Assembly (NCBI RefSeq): GCF_041296385.1 | Contig: NW_027183960.1 | Span: 2,465,001 to 2,529,000 of the forward strand | Direction of reading: 5' to 3' | Source of the DNA: Aphelocoma coerulescens | Lineage: Eukaryota > Chordata > Aves > Passeriformes > Corvidae | DNA length: 64,000 nt | Part shown: positions 22,301 to 33,553 of the stretch, piece by piece | Numbering within the stretch: the first letter of the stretch is position 1 | Layout: every line of letters starts with the position of its first letter | Program-made: the position numbers and the translations under genes | Notes under the pieces: model-generated | The model's input: the letters and a program-made list of their open reading frames with translations, nothing else | What the model was told of the DNA's origin: nothing | Database searches by the model: none

Positions 22301-23131
22301 GGAAATTGAGAAGAACGCAGCCCCAGAGCTCTGGGCTGGAGTGTGCGATGGTTATGAGCTGTGCCGCTCTTCTGCGTGTCTACTGCACGCATCCATAGTG
22401 TACAGTGCAAGGATTTTCCTCAGCTCTCGCTCAGCGAAATGCATTAGAAGGGAAGCACATGCTAGATTAGCCATTCGTTAGCCCACGCTTTCAGTAGAGC
22501 ACCACAATCTGGGCGACGAGGAAAAGCAAAGAAGAACATCTTTTCGTCTTTGCACGATCTTCTCTGCGAGACATCTCTCCACGTCTTTGCTTCCTGCAAG
22601 GCTGTAAGGTGCGCGGTGGTACTTGGAAGGGAGAAGGCAGGTGCAGAGAGCACCGCGATCTGACGGCGCTCTGCAGGCTGTAAAGGAAAGAAAGCTACCA
22701 CTTGAATATGGTGCAAATACCAATTTCCACGCGTCGCGGGTAAGCTCCGGGTAAGCTTGGTGACCTAAAACTGGGCGCTGAGTGAGACGTAACCGAGAAT
22801 CTTTCCCTTTGCATTCCGGCTCCAACGCAAACAGAATGTGATGCTACTTAGCGCTGCGAAGGAAAGTGCATAGCCCTGGTGTGTTTGGGAAGAATCAGCA
22901 GCCTGGAGCGTTTTTCTGGAGCCTTTCTCCGGTGGCACCGTGCTCTCTGGGCGAGAAGTAGACGACGCTTCGACTCCGGCAGAATGAAAGCGCGACATGG
23001 TACGAAGAGCATTAAAGAATGAGGGCAGAGCACCGAGCTGGTGTGTGCATCGCACAGGCTGCAAGAGGAAGCCTGGCTGTCACTCGCTTGTTTCCGGATT
23101 CACGTTAGCGTTTTAAAACAGAAAGTTCCAC
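22301..23131 (-). repeat. Inverted partial central unit
   Basis: The reverse complement of the family, diverged from the plus-strand units by perhaps one in ten bases. Landmarks on this strand are GGCGACGAGGAAAAGC near 22513, ACCGCGATCTGACGGCGCTC near 22650 and GAGAAGTAGACGACGCTTCG near 22952, ending at TTCCAC at 23131. It faces unit 4 across the palindrome centre. Confidence 0.8.
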
Positions 23132-24577
23132 TTGCAGCTACTTGTGCTGCTGCCTATTTCTCTTCCAGCGTTCCCTGGGAGGAATTGTGCCGAGCTTTAT
23201 GCTTCGAGATGCAGAGATAACAGTGGTAGATGCGGCGGAGAATGGAAATACAGAGCACAGCGGACAGTTTATGGTGCTTTACGTGAGGCAAGGGAAAGTG
23301 CAGCCCGGCAGTGCTTTTTACTTCTGGAGCATTTTGCTTTGGTAGCAGCTGCTGCAAGTGGGCAACGGAGCTGCGAGAGTGAATAACGTGACGGCACGTC
23401 TATCTGAGAAGGAAGCTCCCGAGCCGCAGTGTGTTGTGCTCAGTTTCAAGGCTGCTTGGAGGAGGGGGGTACTTGAAGAACGCCGTCTATCTGGACGCGT
23501 CCTTCTTGGTGTGCTCCAGCTGCATGGACTCTGCAGCATTGAAGGTGTAAGAAACTTCTTCTGGCCTGATAGTGTGATAGAGTGCAAAGGCTACGACTTA
23601 CTTTGTGAACCAGCCAGAGCATTCTCAGCTGAATCTGCTTATGAAGCAGCTTTTGGCTGGACATTTGAAATTCGGTCCACTGAGTACGTTAACGCGGTGC
23701 CCAGTTGCTTCGTTCTTTGCCTTCTGCGGTCTGGACAAAACTGAAGCCCAGCGATGGCTTTGCGTTTTGGCGCTCTTCAGCGCGAACACTGCACGCATCC
23801 ACAGTGTGCTGTGCACGGATTTTCCTCAGCTCGACGTACAATCATTTTCTTGCTGTTTCCAGAGTCTAAACTCTTCGTGAAACTCTCGCTCAGCGAGATG
23901 CGTCAGGAATGAGGCACTTGCTGGATGAGCTTTTCGCTAGCCAAGACTTTCAATACAGCACCACAATTCAGGCAAGAAGCAGGAGAAAGGAAGATCATCC
24001 TTTCGTCCTTCCACGTTCTTCTCTGCGAGATGACTACCCGTGTCTTTGCTTCCTGCAAGGCTGTAAGAGGCGCGGTAGTACTTAGAACTGAGAAGGCAGG
24101 TGCAGAGAGCACGGCGGTCTGACGGTGCTCTGCAGGCTGTAAAGGAAAGACGGCAGCCACTTGAATGTGGTGCAAACACAAGTTTCCACGCGTCGAGGGC
24201 AAGCTCTGGGCGTGCTGGTTGACCTAAAACTGTTCTCTGGGCGGGACATAGCAGAGAATCTTTCCCTTTACATTTGGACGACAAGAAAGACCGAAAGTGC
24301 TGCTGTATGTCGCTGCGAGGGAAAGTGCATAGACCAGGCGTGTGTCGGCAGAAGCAGTCGGCTGGGGCATTTCGCTGCCGGCACCGTGCTCTCTGGGCGA
24401 GAAGTAGACGACGCTTCGACTCCGGCTGAATGAAAGAGCGACATGGGTACTAAAGAGGCCGAACGAAGGCGCAGAGCACCGGACTCGTGTCCGCAGCGTA
24501 CAAACTGAGAAAGGAGCGTGGCTAGCACTCGCCTGCCTGCCCAATTCACGTTAGCATTGAGAAGGAGGAAGTTCAAC
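23132..24577 (-). repeat. Inverted central unit grading into arm B
   Basis: A 1446-bp inverted unit. Its first part (23132-23880) matches units 2 and 3. From about 24143 to 24577 it becomes the near-identical inverted copy of arm A unit 1. The middle (23840-24130) is private to this copy, with an insertion of about 60 bp (AATCATTTTCTTGCTG) near 23841. Confidence 0.8.
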
Positions 24578-26431
24578 GACAACTACTTCCTTGTGCTACT
24601 ACTTATCCTTCTTCCAACCATCCTTGGAAACTTTGGCGCTTAACTTTAGGCTTCGAGATGCAGCAAACACAGTGGTCGCTTCCAAGGAGAGGGGAAGTAG
24701 AGAGTGCAGCGGGGAGTTTAGGTGGCTTTACGTAAAGCAAGGGGAAGGTGCAGCCCAGCATTGGCTTTTTCTTCTAGTTCTTTTCTTCAGGAGAGCAGCT
24801 AGCAAGCAGGCTGCGAGAGGCAACAATGGGATGGCTCGTCTGTCGGAGAAGCCGCAGTCTACAGTGCTGCAGACTGCTGTGCACAGTTTTAATGCTGCTG
24901 TAAGTACACGGTACTTTTGGAACGTCTTCTCTCCTGACTCTCCCATCTCTGGGAGCTCTAGCTGCTTGAACCTGGCCACACTGAAGGTGTGTGGACGTGG
25001 TTGCGCTGCGAGTATCAAGTCTTCCAGAGAAGAGGGATAGTCAAGAAATGCTTTCTCACCTGGCCTATCTCTCAGTCCGAACTGTGGCTGCAAACGCTGC
25101 GCTGCAAGGGTGGACTTACCCACTTGGAGAGAATGTGATGATGCTCTAGATATAGTTGCGAAGGAAAGTGCTGCTCACTGGAATGTTTCGCCTAGTTCAC
25201 AGACTTTAAAAGGACTAGGAAGGCCAACGCCTTGTTTTAGCACTTGTTCTCTGCGTGCAGCTGCTGGATGTTTGGAAGGGCTTTGGGATCCGCCAGAGGT
25301 GGAGGGTACGATGCTACAGAGAGCTTGAAGGAAAGCGCCTATCTCCAGGGCCTTTGATGCAGTTCAGCGGGTGCGAGTGGCATGTTGAGCATGTTCATGA
25401 TGGCACAGAAAAGGTTCTGAAAGAAAGAGGCCGTGCTGAAACTGCCTTTACTTTTGCCGCTTAGAAACTGCTCAGCCAACAATGAAAAGATTCGTCTTGC
25501 TTCCCCGCTACGCGCAGGGTTACATCCTTTTATGTCTCCAAGAGGCAGGATGCACAGCGGAGCTCTTCCACCAACTGCTTCCACACGACTGGGGCCGCGC
25601 CAGCCAAGCGCTTTTTGCCGGGCACTGTCAGCGCTCATGGAAACAACCACACGACGGCGCTGCAGACTTGCAAAAGAAGGCCAAGCACCTGGCCCAGCTC
25701 GAAACCACCCCAAGGGCAGACAGAGGCAACTTGCAAACGGCCCTGCACTCAAATCAACGGTGTCAGGACAAAAAGGTTGCCCTCATCTTCCCCTTCCAAG
25801 AGCACACTCTTCTTTACACCACACCTCTTTGGCCCATACAAATCTTTTCCCTCTCGCAGATTCCGCCCACCAACTTGAAACCATCTGGCAAAAACAGGGC
25901 TCAAAACAGTGCCAGCTGAGGAAGATCTTGCTGCCTACAACTTCACCTGCACCCCTCAAACTAGCAGCACACACGCTGTTCTCAGCACTCTCCTTCTCAG
26001 CTCTAGGTACCATCCTAAGCCTTCCCTCTCCCAGAGTCAGGATCCAAAGGCAACGGCACCAGGGACTGCTCACACACTGAAGGCACCAGGACAAATAGCT
26101 TAAGAGCTTGGCCTTTGCATTCCCACTGACAGCTCAACAGCTCGAACCCAGAGAGAGCTCTGCCTGTTGGGAAAAGCCTTTAAAATCCCTAGGAGTACCT
26201 GATGTGCACATCCAAACCTGCCTTCCTTGCCAAAGAGAGCAACTACAAGCCCATCTCCAAAGAAACGGCATCCCCTCCTCCAAAATACAACACATCCAGC
26301 GACTGATCCGCCTCCAGTATTGAATATGTCCAACAATTGCCCCCACACGCACAGGGGCCAGAAGAGAAATGTCTTGCTGGACTATTCCTCCCCACAGTAC
26401 CTTAACATCTGCTCCAGCAACACTGGCACTA

Positions 26432-27582
26432 TGTCCTTGCCTTCCCAAGGAAAGGCACTCCGAGTCTCTTGGCCTTGCCTTGTCTAGTTCTTCTTAAGGT
26501 ACCCTTGCTCTGCTTCCTTTGCCTACGTCCGCCTTGCCTCGCACTGCCTACAACTTGCTGGCTTTGCTTTGCCCGGCCTACCACTCTTTCCCTTGCCTTC
26601 CATGCAGGCAAGGCGCTGCAAACCGAGTGCAGGCAATTGTGGGCAAGTCAAGGGAGAGGTAGGCAAGGCCAGAGCAGTGAGGGGAAAGCAAATGGAGTGG
26701 TAGACAAGAGAAGGTCCAGAAGTTAGAGGCAAGGCTGGCTGTAGGAAGGAAGGGCCACTGATGGGAAGGCCAGGCAGAAACAGGAAGGGCTCAGCAAGCC
26801 AAGGCCCTGGAGGAAAACAGTAGGCAGGTCATGTGCTGGGCATGGCCGTGCAAAGGAATGCAAGGCTCCAGAGGGCTAGCAGGGCAAGGCAAGGCAACTG
26901 TTGTGTTGCCAAGGCAAGGCCAGGCAAGGCAGGTGAGAAGTACATTCAAGGACTGCTGGTACACAAAAGTGGCCAGGACCAAGTGCTCTGTGTGGCCTTG
27001 ATCCCGCGTGGGTCATCTCTCCTCTGTACCTAAAAGACTTGAGCTACCTGCTTTCCCTTGTATGCAAAAGAACTCTCTTTCTGGTCCCCGAGCTCAAGGG
27101 CAAAATGTGAATTGCCCCTCCAAGGTTCAAGACATGCAAGGATTGCTCCCAGACAAAGGCTGCCCACAGAGATGAGTGTGGCAACATGCGTCCTCCCCTG
27201 GTCTTCCTCTCATGGGATCCTGAAACACCGGAGATGCTTGAGAGCTTTGAGATTCCTCGGAGGAGCAGAAAGGGCAGGGCAAGGCCCAGAAATGTCATTG
27301 AAAAGGGGTGTTGAATTCCAGGTGGGGGAGGGGTGAGCAAGGTCATGCAAGGCAAGGGAGGGGTTCAAGGGCAAGGCAAGGCAAGTGGTGGCTTTGCGAG
27401 GCGAGGCAAGGCAATGAGGGTCCTAGAAGGAAAAGGAAAGGTGAGGCCAGACCTAGACGAATGTGAAAGGAAGTCAGGTGGGGGATGGGTGAGCAAGTCA
27501 GTGCAAGGCAGGGGAGAAAAGGCAGGTTGAGGGAAGGCTACAGAGGGGGCAGCAAGGAAATGCAAGGCATGGGGAAGCATGC
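26432..27582. repeat. CCTTG/CAAGG satellite, arm B
   Basis: Inverted counterpart of 14690-15840, with CCTTG on the plus strand at the low-coordinate end and GGCAAGG after the switch near 26600. The hairpin at the switch is retained. A few changes (for example GCCTACGTCC near 26521) are private to arm B. Confidence 0.85.
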
Positions 27583-28572
27583 GAGGAGTGGATGCTGCCA
27601 GCCGGTGGGGATGGCAGGGGCGGGGCCACTGCAAGTAGCATGGTGGGGATGTGGAGGGGGTGTTAGTATGCGGGAGGTGTGTGTGTGTGTGTGTGCAGTG
27701 GAGTGCAGGGTAAGTGCAGGTGTGTGTGTGCGTATACGGGGGTTTTGTGCCAGGTGCTGTGCCGGGGAGAGCCGTTCCACCGCAAGGAAGGTGTGGGAGT
27801 GAAAGGAGTAAGATAGATGTGTCTTTACAAAGAGACCATGTGAATCTCTCCTTAGACAAGGCTAGGAATTTACAGGGGGGGAAGTAACAGAAGAAAGTAT
27901 TCGTTCTAGAAACTGTTACTAATCAACAGAGACTGTTGCTCAGCCAAGGCCCTGCTAAATTCCTGAACCTAGAGCAAGGCAGCAAAGACTTCCCAGCATT
28001 AGGAATAGTTTGGTTTTCTTCCTTTTCCATTCCAAAAGGGGACTGCATATTAGAGGGGGGCGTAGAGTAGGCAGTTCCGGAAGTCTGTAATTCCTGAGTA
28101 CCTCAGAGGGTGCTGTTGCCAGGAACTTAACATCAGAAGGGGGCTGCTTCCCGCAATCATTTGAGACTCCATGGCAAAAGCCCCATGGCCTCTCCCTGGA
28201 GTTGAAGAATGTTACAGGACTCCTCTGTCTCCTTTTTGGTGGATGAAGAAACTCAGAAAGCCACACTTCTGCCAGAACTCTCCAAGATGCCCCCTTTGCT
28301 CCCCGTGACTCCATCACTGCCCAGGAAGCTGTTTTTTCTACCACAGCAGTTTGACATACAGTTAAAAGTCGTGTGGCAGAGAAAAAAGGCAAGAATTGGT
28401 TTCCAAGGGATGGCAAACGAGATACCAGAACCTTTGGCCCTACCAATATTAAAGCAACTCCATTAAGAGAGTTCTTGCACTTCCTGAGGATTGGCAGAAG
28501 CCTATCTCATGATGTATGTTGCTGGGGGTCTTTTTAGACTGGCAAAAGGAGCTGTTGAAGGTTGCTTGATCT

Positions 28573-29140
28573 GTGCTAAAGCCAACAGCCAAGTTACAAA
28601 GTAACTTGCTAGAGGAGGGAGGCCTTGGGCTGCATGGCCCTTCCAAAGATGCCAGGTGGATTTTCCGGAGATGCCCCAAGTGGCAAGGCTTAATATCTTC
28701 TGGTAATCGTATGTCAGCTAGCAAGGTGGCCAGAAGTATTTCCAACTACTTCAGTAATGACAGGATCTGTTCTTAAGGCATTTTTGGAACAAATCATTCC
28801 AAGATACAGCATTGTAGAAGCAATAGATTCAGATAGGGGAACTCATTTTGCAGGAAAGATCCTTCAAGGGGTTTTGGCTTCTTTAGGAACACAATGGAAC
28901 CTCCATAGGCCCTGGCACCCCCAGAGCTCGGCTCGGGTAGAAAACAATGAAGAGAGAAATAAACACCTTTTGAAGCTGGTAATAGAAACCAAGATGCCAT
29001 GGGTAGGGCTTTGGACATTGGCTTTGGTGAGAATGAGGGCCCAACCCAGAAGAGAGATTCAGTTATCTCCCTTTCAATCGTTGTTTGCAATTGCCCTCCT
29101 GGTAAGTCTCCACCCAGTGGGGGGGGGTAGAGGCAAGTGA
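28573..29140 (+). pseudogene. pol: ERV2 integrase remnant, arm B
   Basis: Counterpart of 13129-13693. Frames at 28573-28776 and 28757-29140 overlap in different registers. IDSDRGTHF and WHPQSSARVE mark the catalytic core. It shares with A', against A, a Pro in place of Ala near position 29043, one of the sites used to infer conversion. Confidence 0.85.
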
Positions 29141-29887
29141 TGCATTTTTAAAACCATCTGTGGCCAGGATCCTGCTTCTTGTGAAACCCCTTCAACAGGA
29201 AACTCAGCTGGTGCAAGCCCGGCCTTTGGACTTTGCTGCTTTTAACATCCAACCAGGAGATTGAGTCCTAATTAAGGAGTAGAAAGAAGCGCCAGTGCTG
29301 GTGAAATGGCGTGGCCCATTCCAAGTGTCACTGACGACAGAAAACAGCCGTCAAGTAAGCTGAACACAGGTGAACCCGTCACTCTCGGGTCAAGGTCTCT
29401 GAAGCCTCGGAGATTTGCACATCTCAGCTGGAGGAGAAGGCCGGGAGGCCGTGACTGACACTCTGCAGGAGTGGGCCGGAGCAGTAGGCAGTGCTTCGAC
29501 ATCGGAAGAAGCCCCGCAGTCCTACCTTCAGACCGTCTGCTGAAATAGACTGTAAAGGCATCCCTCCTCTAGAATCTCCACTCACTTGGGGGCTAATACT
29601 TGTGGCCATTTTGTTACGTTAAGTGGTTTCTGTGTCTTCAATTGCCACAGGTGCTGCAGAAGACAACGGGAAAATTAGACTAGCTAATTAGATGACACTA
29701 TTAAAACATTTTCCTTACTAATTCTACTTTGATATGGTCAGCTGAGTTTAGGCCAGGAGTGGGAGAATCAATTTGCAGCCTTAGGAGAAGAAGTAGCAAA
29801 AGTTTTTAACCTTAGCAATTGCTGGCTCTGTGGAAGGCCAGGAGGATCTGAAGAGTGGCCATAGTTGGCTAGCCCAGCTGAACCTAA

Positions 29888-30511
29888 ATGGTGGGTCAAT
29901 GTGAGGGCCCACAGTGGGATGGGATTTGGGGCCAAAGAAGGAAGTTCACGGCCACTTCATTCTTCTCCAACAGGCACTTATTGCCTAATAGGATAGGGCG
30001 TGTCTATGTAGGAAAAGGCAATTGTCAATTGACTTTCCCTCTGGGCTTGAACAACTGGGTTTGGACCCCCAATTGCCCTCCTTCCAATTGTTCCAAATAT
30101 CAAGGCAAATGCAATCAAATACCTGTTCGGCTCACTAACAGTAGCTGCGTAAGGCGTTCTTATCACACTTACCAAAAATATTTGGAAGCCTGTAAAGCAA
30201 TGGGGAGGGACAAGGGGTTTTTTTGACCACCTGTTTTTGAGCAGTCCCCACAAAAATTCCACAAGTAGAAGACATGTTGTTTGTGATTATCAGTGGGAAT
30301 GGCCACACCGGATTGGAACTCAAAGCCTTTTAGTGAGTTCTGCTCCAAATCCAACCAAGCAGCTTGCAGATGTAAATGTAGGTGGGAACCCTGTGCGGGA
30401 GCTTGGAAATGCAAATGCTGGGACCCTTATGGTGGGGCAACTCTTGTTGGAGGACCGTTAGGCCCGGGAATCCTGCTGTATTTTGAGCCACCAATTGATG
30501 ACCATGGGTAG
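29888..30511 (+). pseudogene. env: ERV2 env surface-subunit remnant, arm B
   Basis: Counterpart of 11758-12381. Frames at 29888-30226, 30237-30461 and 30293-30511 lie in shifting registers. The first is extra-diverged at its start relative to A. Cys/Trp-rich SU-like composition; broken. Confidence 0.65.
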
Positions 30512-30559
30512 GTTCCTTTGCTAATGGAACACGGGCTTTGAAAGGACAGTATTGGATTT

Positions 30560-31147
30560 GTGGCCAACATGCTTAGCTCAGGTTACCTCCAAACTGGTCA
30601 GGGATATGGTATATTTAGTAGACTGTTGTTCTTTTTGCTACTACAAGTTCTGGGAAATCGCTTAGGAATCAAAATCTGTGATGATTTAATTAGAGAAAAG
30701 CAGTCAGCTGATGCAGCCCTGGCTGGAGGGAGCACCCCAAAACGGGGAAATGATGAACGGCCAACAGAACAAGTTACCCAACACGATGGACCAGCCCCTT
30801 GGAAACCTAAGGAATTAATCCCAGATGCCTGGGAACCCATTTATCATTTGAAGGAGATAATTAGGTTACAAGCTGTCTCGGAAATAATTACCAACCAGCC
30901 AGCCACAGCGCTTGACCTTTTTGCTGAGCAACCCACTTAAATGAGGAAAGCGGTATTTCAACATTGGATGGTATTAGATTATCTGTTGGCAGAAGAAGGA
31001 GGAGTTTGTGGGAAATTAAATGACTCGAGCTGCTGTTTGCAAGCAGATGACAGCGGAAAAGTGGTCAAACAAATAACAAAGGAAATAATGTCAGCTCGTG
31101 GACCTGTCCAAATGTTGAAAGGATGGGAATGGGACATATTTTCATAG
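30560..31147 (+). pseudogene. env: ERV2 env transmembrane remnant, arm B
   Basis: Counterpart of 11095-11709. The stop at 30938-30940 between the two frames is shared with A and A', and the TAG at 31145-31147 is private. [12 protein letters not shown] and the C-x7-CC motif are intact in the second frame. Confidence 0.8.
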
Positions 31148-31929
31148 TTAACTGGCCAGCTATGGGCTAAATGAATACGATTTCTCCTCTTATATGCTAT
31201 CGCAATTCTCATCTTTTTACCATGCGTGACACCATGCTGGCTGCAGCTCTTTCAGCAGGTGCTCAAGGGGATGCCGCTAGCAGCCATGCCTACCTGATCC
31301 AGAAATGACTACAAAAGGACAGAAAAGAATGTCACTGCAAATAATAGCAAAACCCAAGAAGACTCCAGAAGAAAAAATTAAATCCATGGTAATTAAGGTT
31401 TGTAAAGACAAATACAGAGCAAATAAAAAGAGGAGGGATTAAAAGGAATGAGATGCATGAGTCTTTACAAAGAGACCGTGTGAATCGGCCTGTAGACAAG
31501 GCTAGGAAGTTATGGCTAGTGAAGTAACAGAAGAAACTAGGAGTTCTCTAGAACTGTTACTAATCATCAGAGACTGTTGATTAATCAAGGCCGTGTTAAA
31601 TTCCTGAACCTAGAGCAAGGCAACAAAGACTTAAGAGCATTAGGAATGGGGTTCTTTTCTTTCTTCTCGATGCCAAGAGGGGGGTGCATATTAGAGGGGG
31701 GCGCATAGAGTAGGCAGTTCCGGAAGTCTGTATCTCCCGAATACCTCAGCCAGTGGGGAAAAGGAAGAGGGTGCTGTGGCCGGGAACTTGGCATCAAAAG
31801 GGGGCTGCATCCCGCAACCGTTTGACAGACGCCATGGGAAAAGCCCCATGGACTCTCCCTGTAGTCGAAGAATGTTGCAGGACTCCTCTGTCTCCTTTTC
31901 GGATATAAACCTCAGGCATCGTGGATTAA

Positions 31930-32870
31930 TTTTCCCTAACGGCAGCGACCTGCCGCGTGGTCTCCGTGCTCCTCTCCAGCGACCCGGGACGTGTAAAATA
32001 GTTCCCAGCGGCTCCCACCGCGCGTTGCAGACGGCTGCGCGGCCCCGGGGCTGCCCGCAGTGCTCCCCTGCCCCGCCAGGGCTGCCCGCGGCCAGGGCCG
32101 GGGCCCTTCTCGACAGCAGCCGAGGGGCTGCGGAGCGGGCGGCTGCCGGACGATCAGCTATTTTATGCCGCGCGGTGCTGCCGCCTCCATCTAGCTCTCC
32201 ATCACGCCGCCGCCCGCCGCCCGCCTGGCGCGCTCACGCTCGGCCGCGCTCGCCGCCCGCCCAGCCTCGCCGGAAGCTCTCCCGCCCGTGCTGTGCCCCG
32301 GCTCCGCCGGCAGCTCGGCAGGGCCCGGCCGCACGCGTGCTGCGTGGCTCGGAGCAGCCGCGTTGCGCCGCAGGCGACGGGGAAGGCGGGGCGGGCCGGC
32401 GCCATCGTGGTAGCGCGAGGAGAGGAGCGCCCGGGCGGGGCGGCGAGCGGCGCGGCGGTGAGTGCTTCTGCTTCCTGTCGCTCGGCGGCCGCCCACGGCA
32501 GGTGCCGTGTGACCCCGCGGAGCGGCGGGGCCGGCCGGGCGGTGCGCGGCGAGGCTTTCGGCCAGCGGCGACCACAGCGAGAGGCTGCTGGCACTGCCCG
32601 TGCCGGTGGAGAGAGCGGGGATCCGAGGCCGGCCTTCCCCGGGCGACGAGGGGAGGCCGCCTTTGCCGCGCTGCCCTCCGTGCAGCATGTGGCCGATTCC
32701 GGCGAACCCGGGGTCTCCGCAGCGGCGCGGGCGGGAGGGAGTGGGGAGCGCGCTCGGTGCCGTGCCGGCCGCTCCCGGCCAGCGCTGCGCTGCGCCGAGG
32801 CGTTTTCCCGCCCGTCCTGGGAAGGACATAAGCGACACCGTAGTTGGAGCTTAGCTGTCAGGGGGAACAA
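31930..32870. promoter_or_regulatory. CpG island, arm B
   Basis: Inverted counterpart of 9376-10340. It lacks 29 bp corresponding to 10152-10180, flanked by CCGC/CCGC microhomology. The donor-like site is GTGAGT (32458-32463, plus strand), a better splice donor than GTGAGC in A and A'. The TATA-like element lies at 32159-32168. In this arm the island is bracketed by ERV2 on the left and by the ERV1 3' LTR, 8 bp beyond its edge, on the right, so its chromatin or transcription may differ from the other arms. Confidence 0.6.
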
Positions 32871-32878
32871 CTTCTCTC

Positions 32879-33536
32879 TGTGAAAAACGAAGTTCACTCT
32901 CCTGTGAGAATTTAAAGGGGTTTAATATAAAGACAATAAGAGACACATCAAATAAAGCAACGGGGTAACAGCCAGTTGCCTTGGCGCTCTGCCAAGAGCA
33001 CACCTGATGCCAGAGGTCAGTCCTTTTTATACCGTTTTTACTGTCTGTTCTTTATTCATATTAAAACTTTTCCTGGAGCTGTTCTGCATGGCCACTCCTT
33101 GGTTCCGCCTTTTTAGAGCGTGCCTAGTCTTCTGCCTTGTGGTTTTATTTCTCTTGATTCTTGGGGTTGGGCCCGCTAGGCAAGAGTCGATGGTAGGGTG
33201 GATTTCTTAATTCTCCAGACAGTCAGGGCTGATTGCAGCTTTGGGCCTCTTCGTCTCTCCGGGCAGAGTGGTGATAAAATCTCCCGGACTCTCCTGGCCG
33301 CCCGTTCTCCGGGCGGAGTAGCCTTTGGGCCCTTTTGCTCCCTAGACAAAGTGTTGATTAGCAGCTTTTCGGGCCTCATCCTCTGTTCGTTTGGAGGTTA
33401 TCTTACGTGCTCACACTTGCTAACATTCTTGCTAAAAAGAGAGAAAACTACATCCACACAGCAGAAAGCATTTCTAACGTTATATAATATCTACTTTATA
33501 CTTTGCGAGAAGCTAATATAATATATGTTTATAACA
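32879..33536 (-). repeat. ERV1 3' LTR
   Basis: A 658-bp LTR with TGTTATAAAC...TTTTTCACA ends on the minus strand. The TATA box (TATAAAAAG) lies at about 33022-33031. It differs from the 5' LTR (42317-42969) at scattered positions (for example near 32969, 33119, 33223 and 33276-33282) and at the hairpin stem near 32984. Confidence 0.95.
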
Positions 33537-33550
33537 ATCCCCCCTTTTCT
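33537..33550 (-). other. ERV1 polypurine tract
   Basis: On the minus strand AGAAAAGGGGGGAT immediately precedes the TG of the 3' LTR. This is the expected primer for plus-strand DNA synthesis and fixes the orientation of the provirus. Confidence 0.9.
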
Positions 33551-33553
33551 ATT

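Larger units (their letters stand above)
1..23220. repeat. 40.6-kb tandem amplicon, copy 1 (right part of the period)
   Basis: The first 23.2 kb recurs in the same orientation at 40603-64000. The offset drifts from 40602 to 40595 through small indels, then jumps to about 40780 after a 182-bp deletion near 21.63 kb. Substitutions are sparse, for example around 2467, 6640, 9726, 12433, 13224 and 16746. The copy holds the tail of an ERV1, a spacer, palindrome arm A and the central 1.39-kb array. Near-identity implies recent duplication or continuing homogenisation. Confidence 0.97.
27800..31899 (+). mobile_element. ERV2, arm B copy (plus strand)
   Basis: Same deleted provirus as at 10369-14470 but inverted: 5' LTR 27800-28238, integrase remnant 28573-29140, a gap without frames to 29887, env surface remnants 29888-30511, env transmembrane remnant 30560-31147 and 3' LTR 31439-31899. 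Shared lesions show a common origin. The transmembrane frame has an additional TAG at 31145-31147 where A and A' read Trp, so this copy has decayed further. Confidence 0.85.
24133..32878 (-). repeat. Palindrome arm B, main part
   Basis: Inverted copy of arm A 9361-18139 and of arm A' 49957-58734. It carries inverted versions of the unassigned block, CCTTG satellite, ERV2 and CpG island. It ends at 32878 with TCTC, one half of the ERV1 target duplication, and resumes at 42970 with CCTC. Private changes include a 29-bp deletion near 32090, an extra stop in the ERV2 env, and a shorter CA run. Confidence 0.95.
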
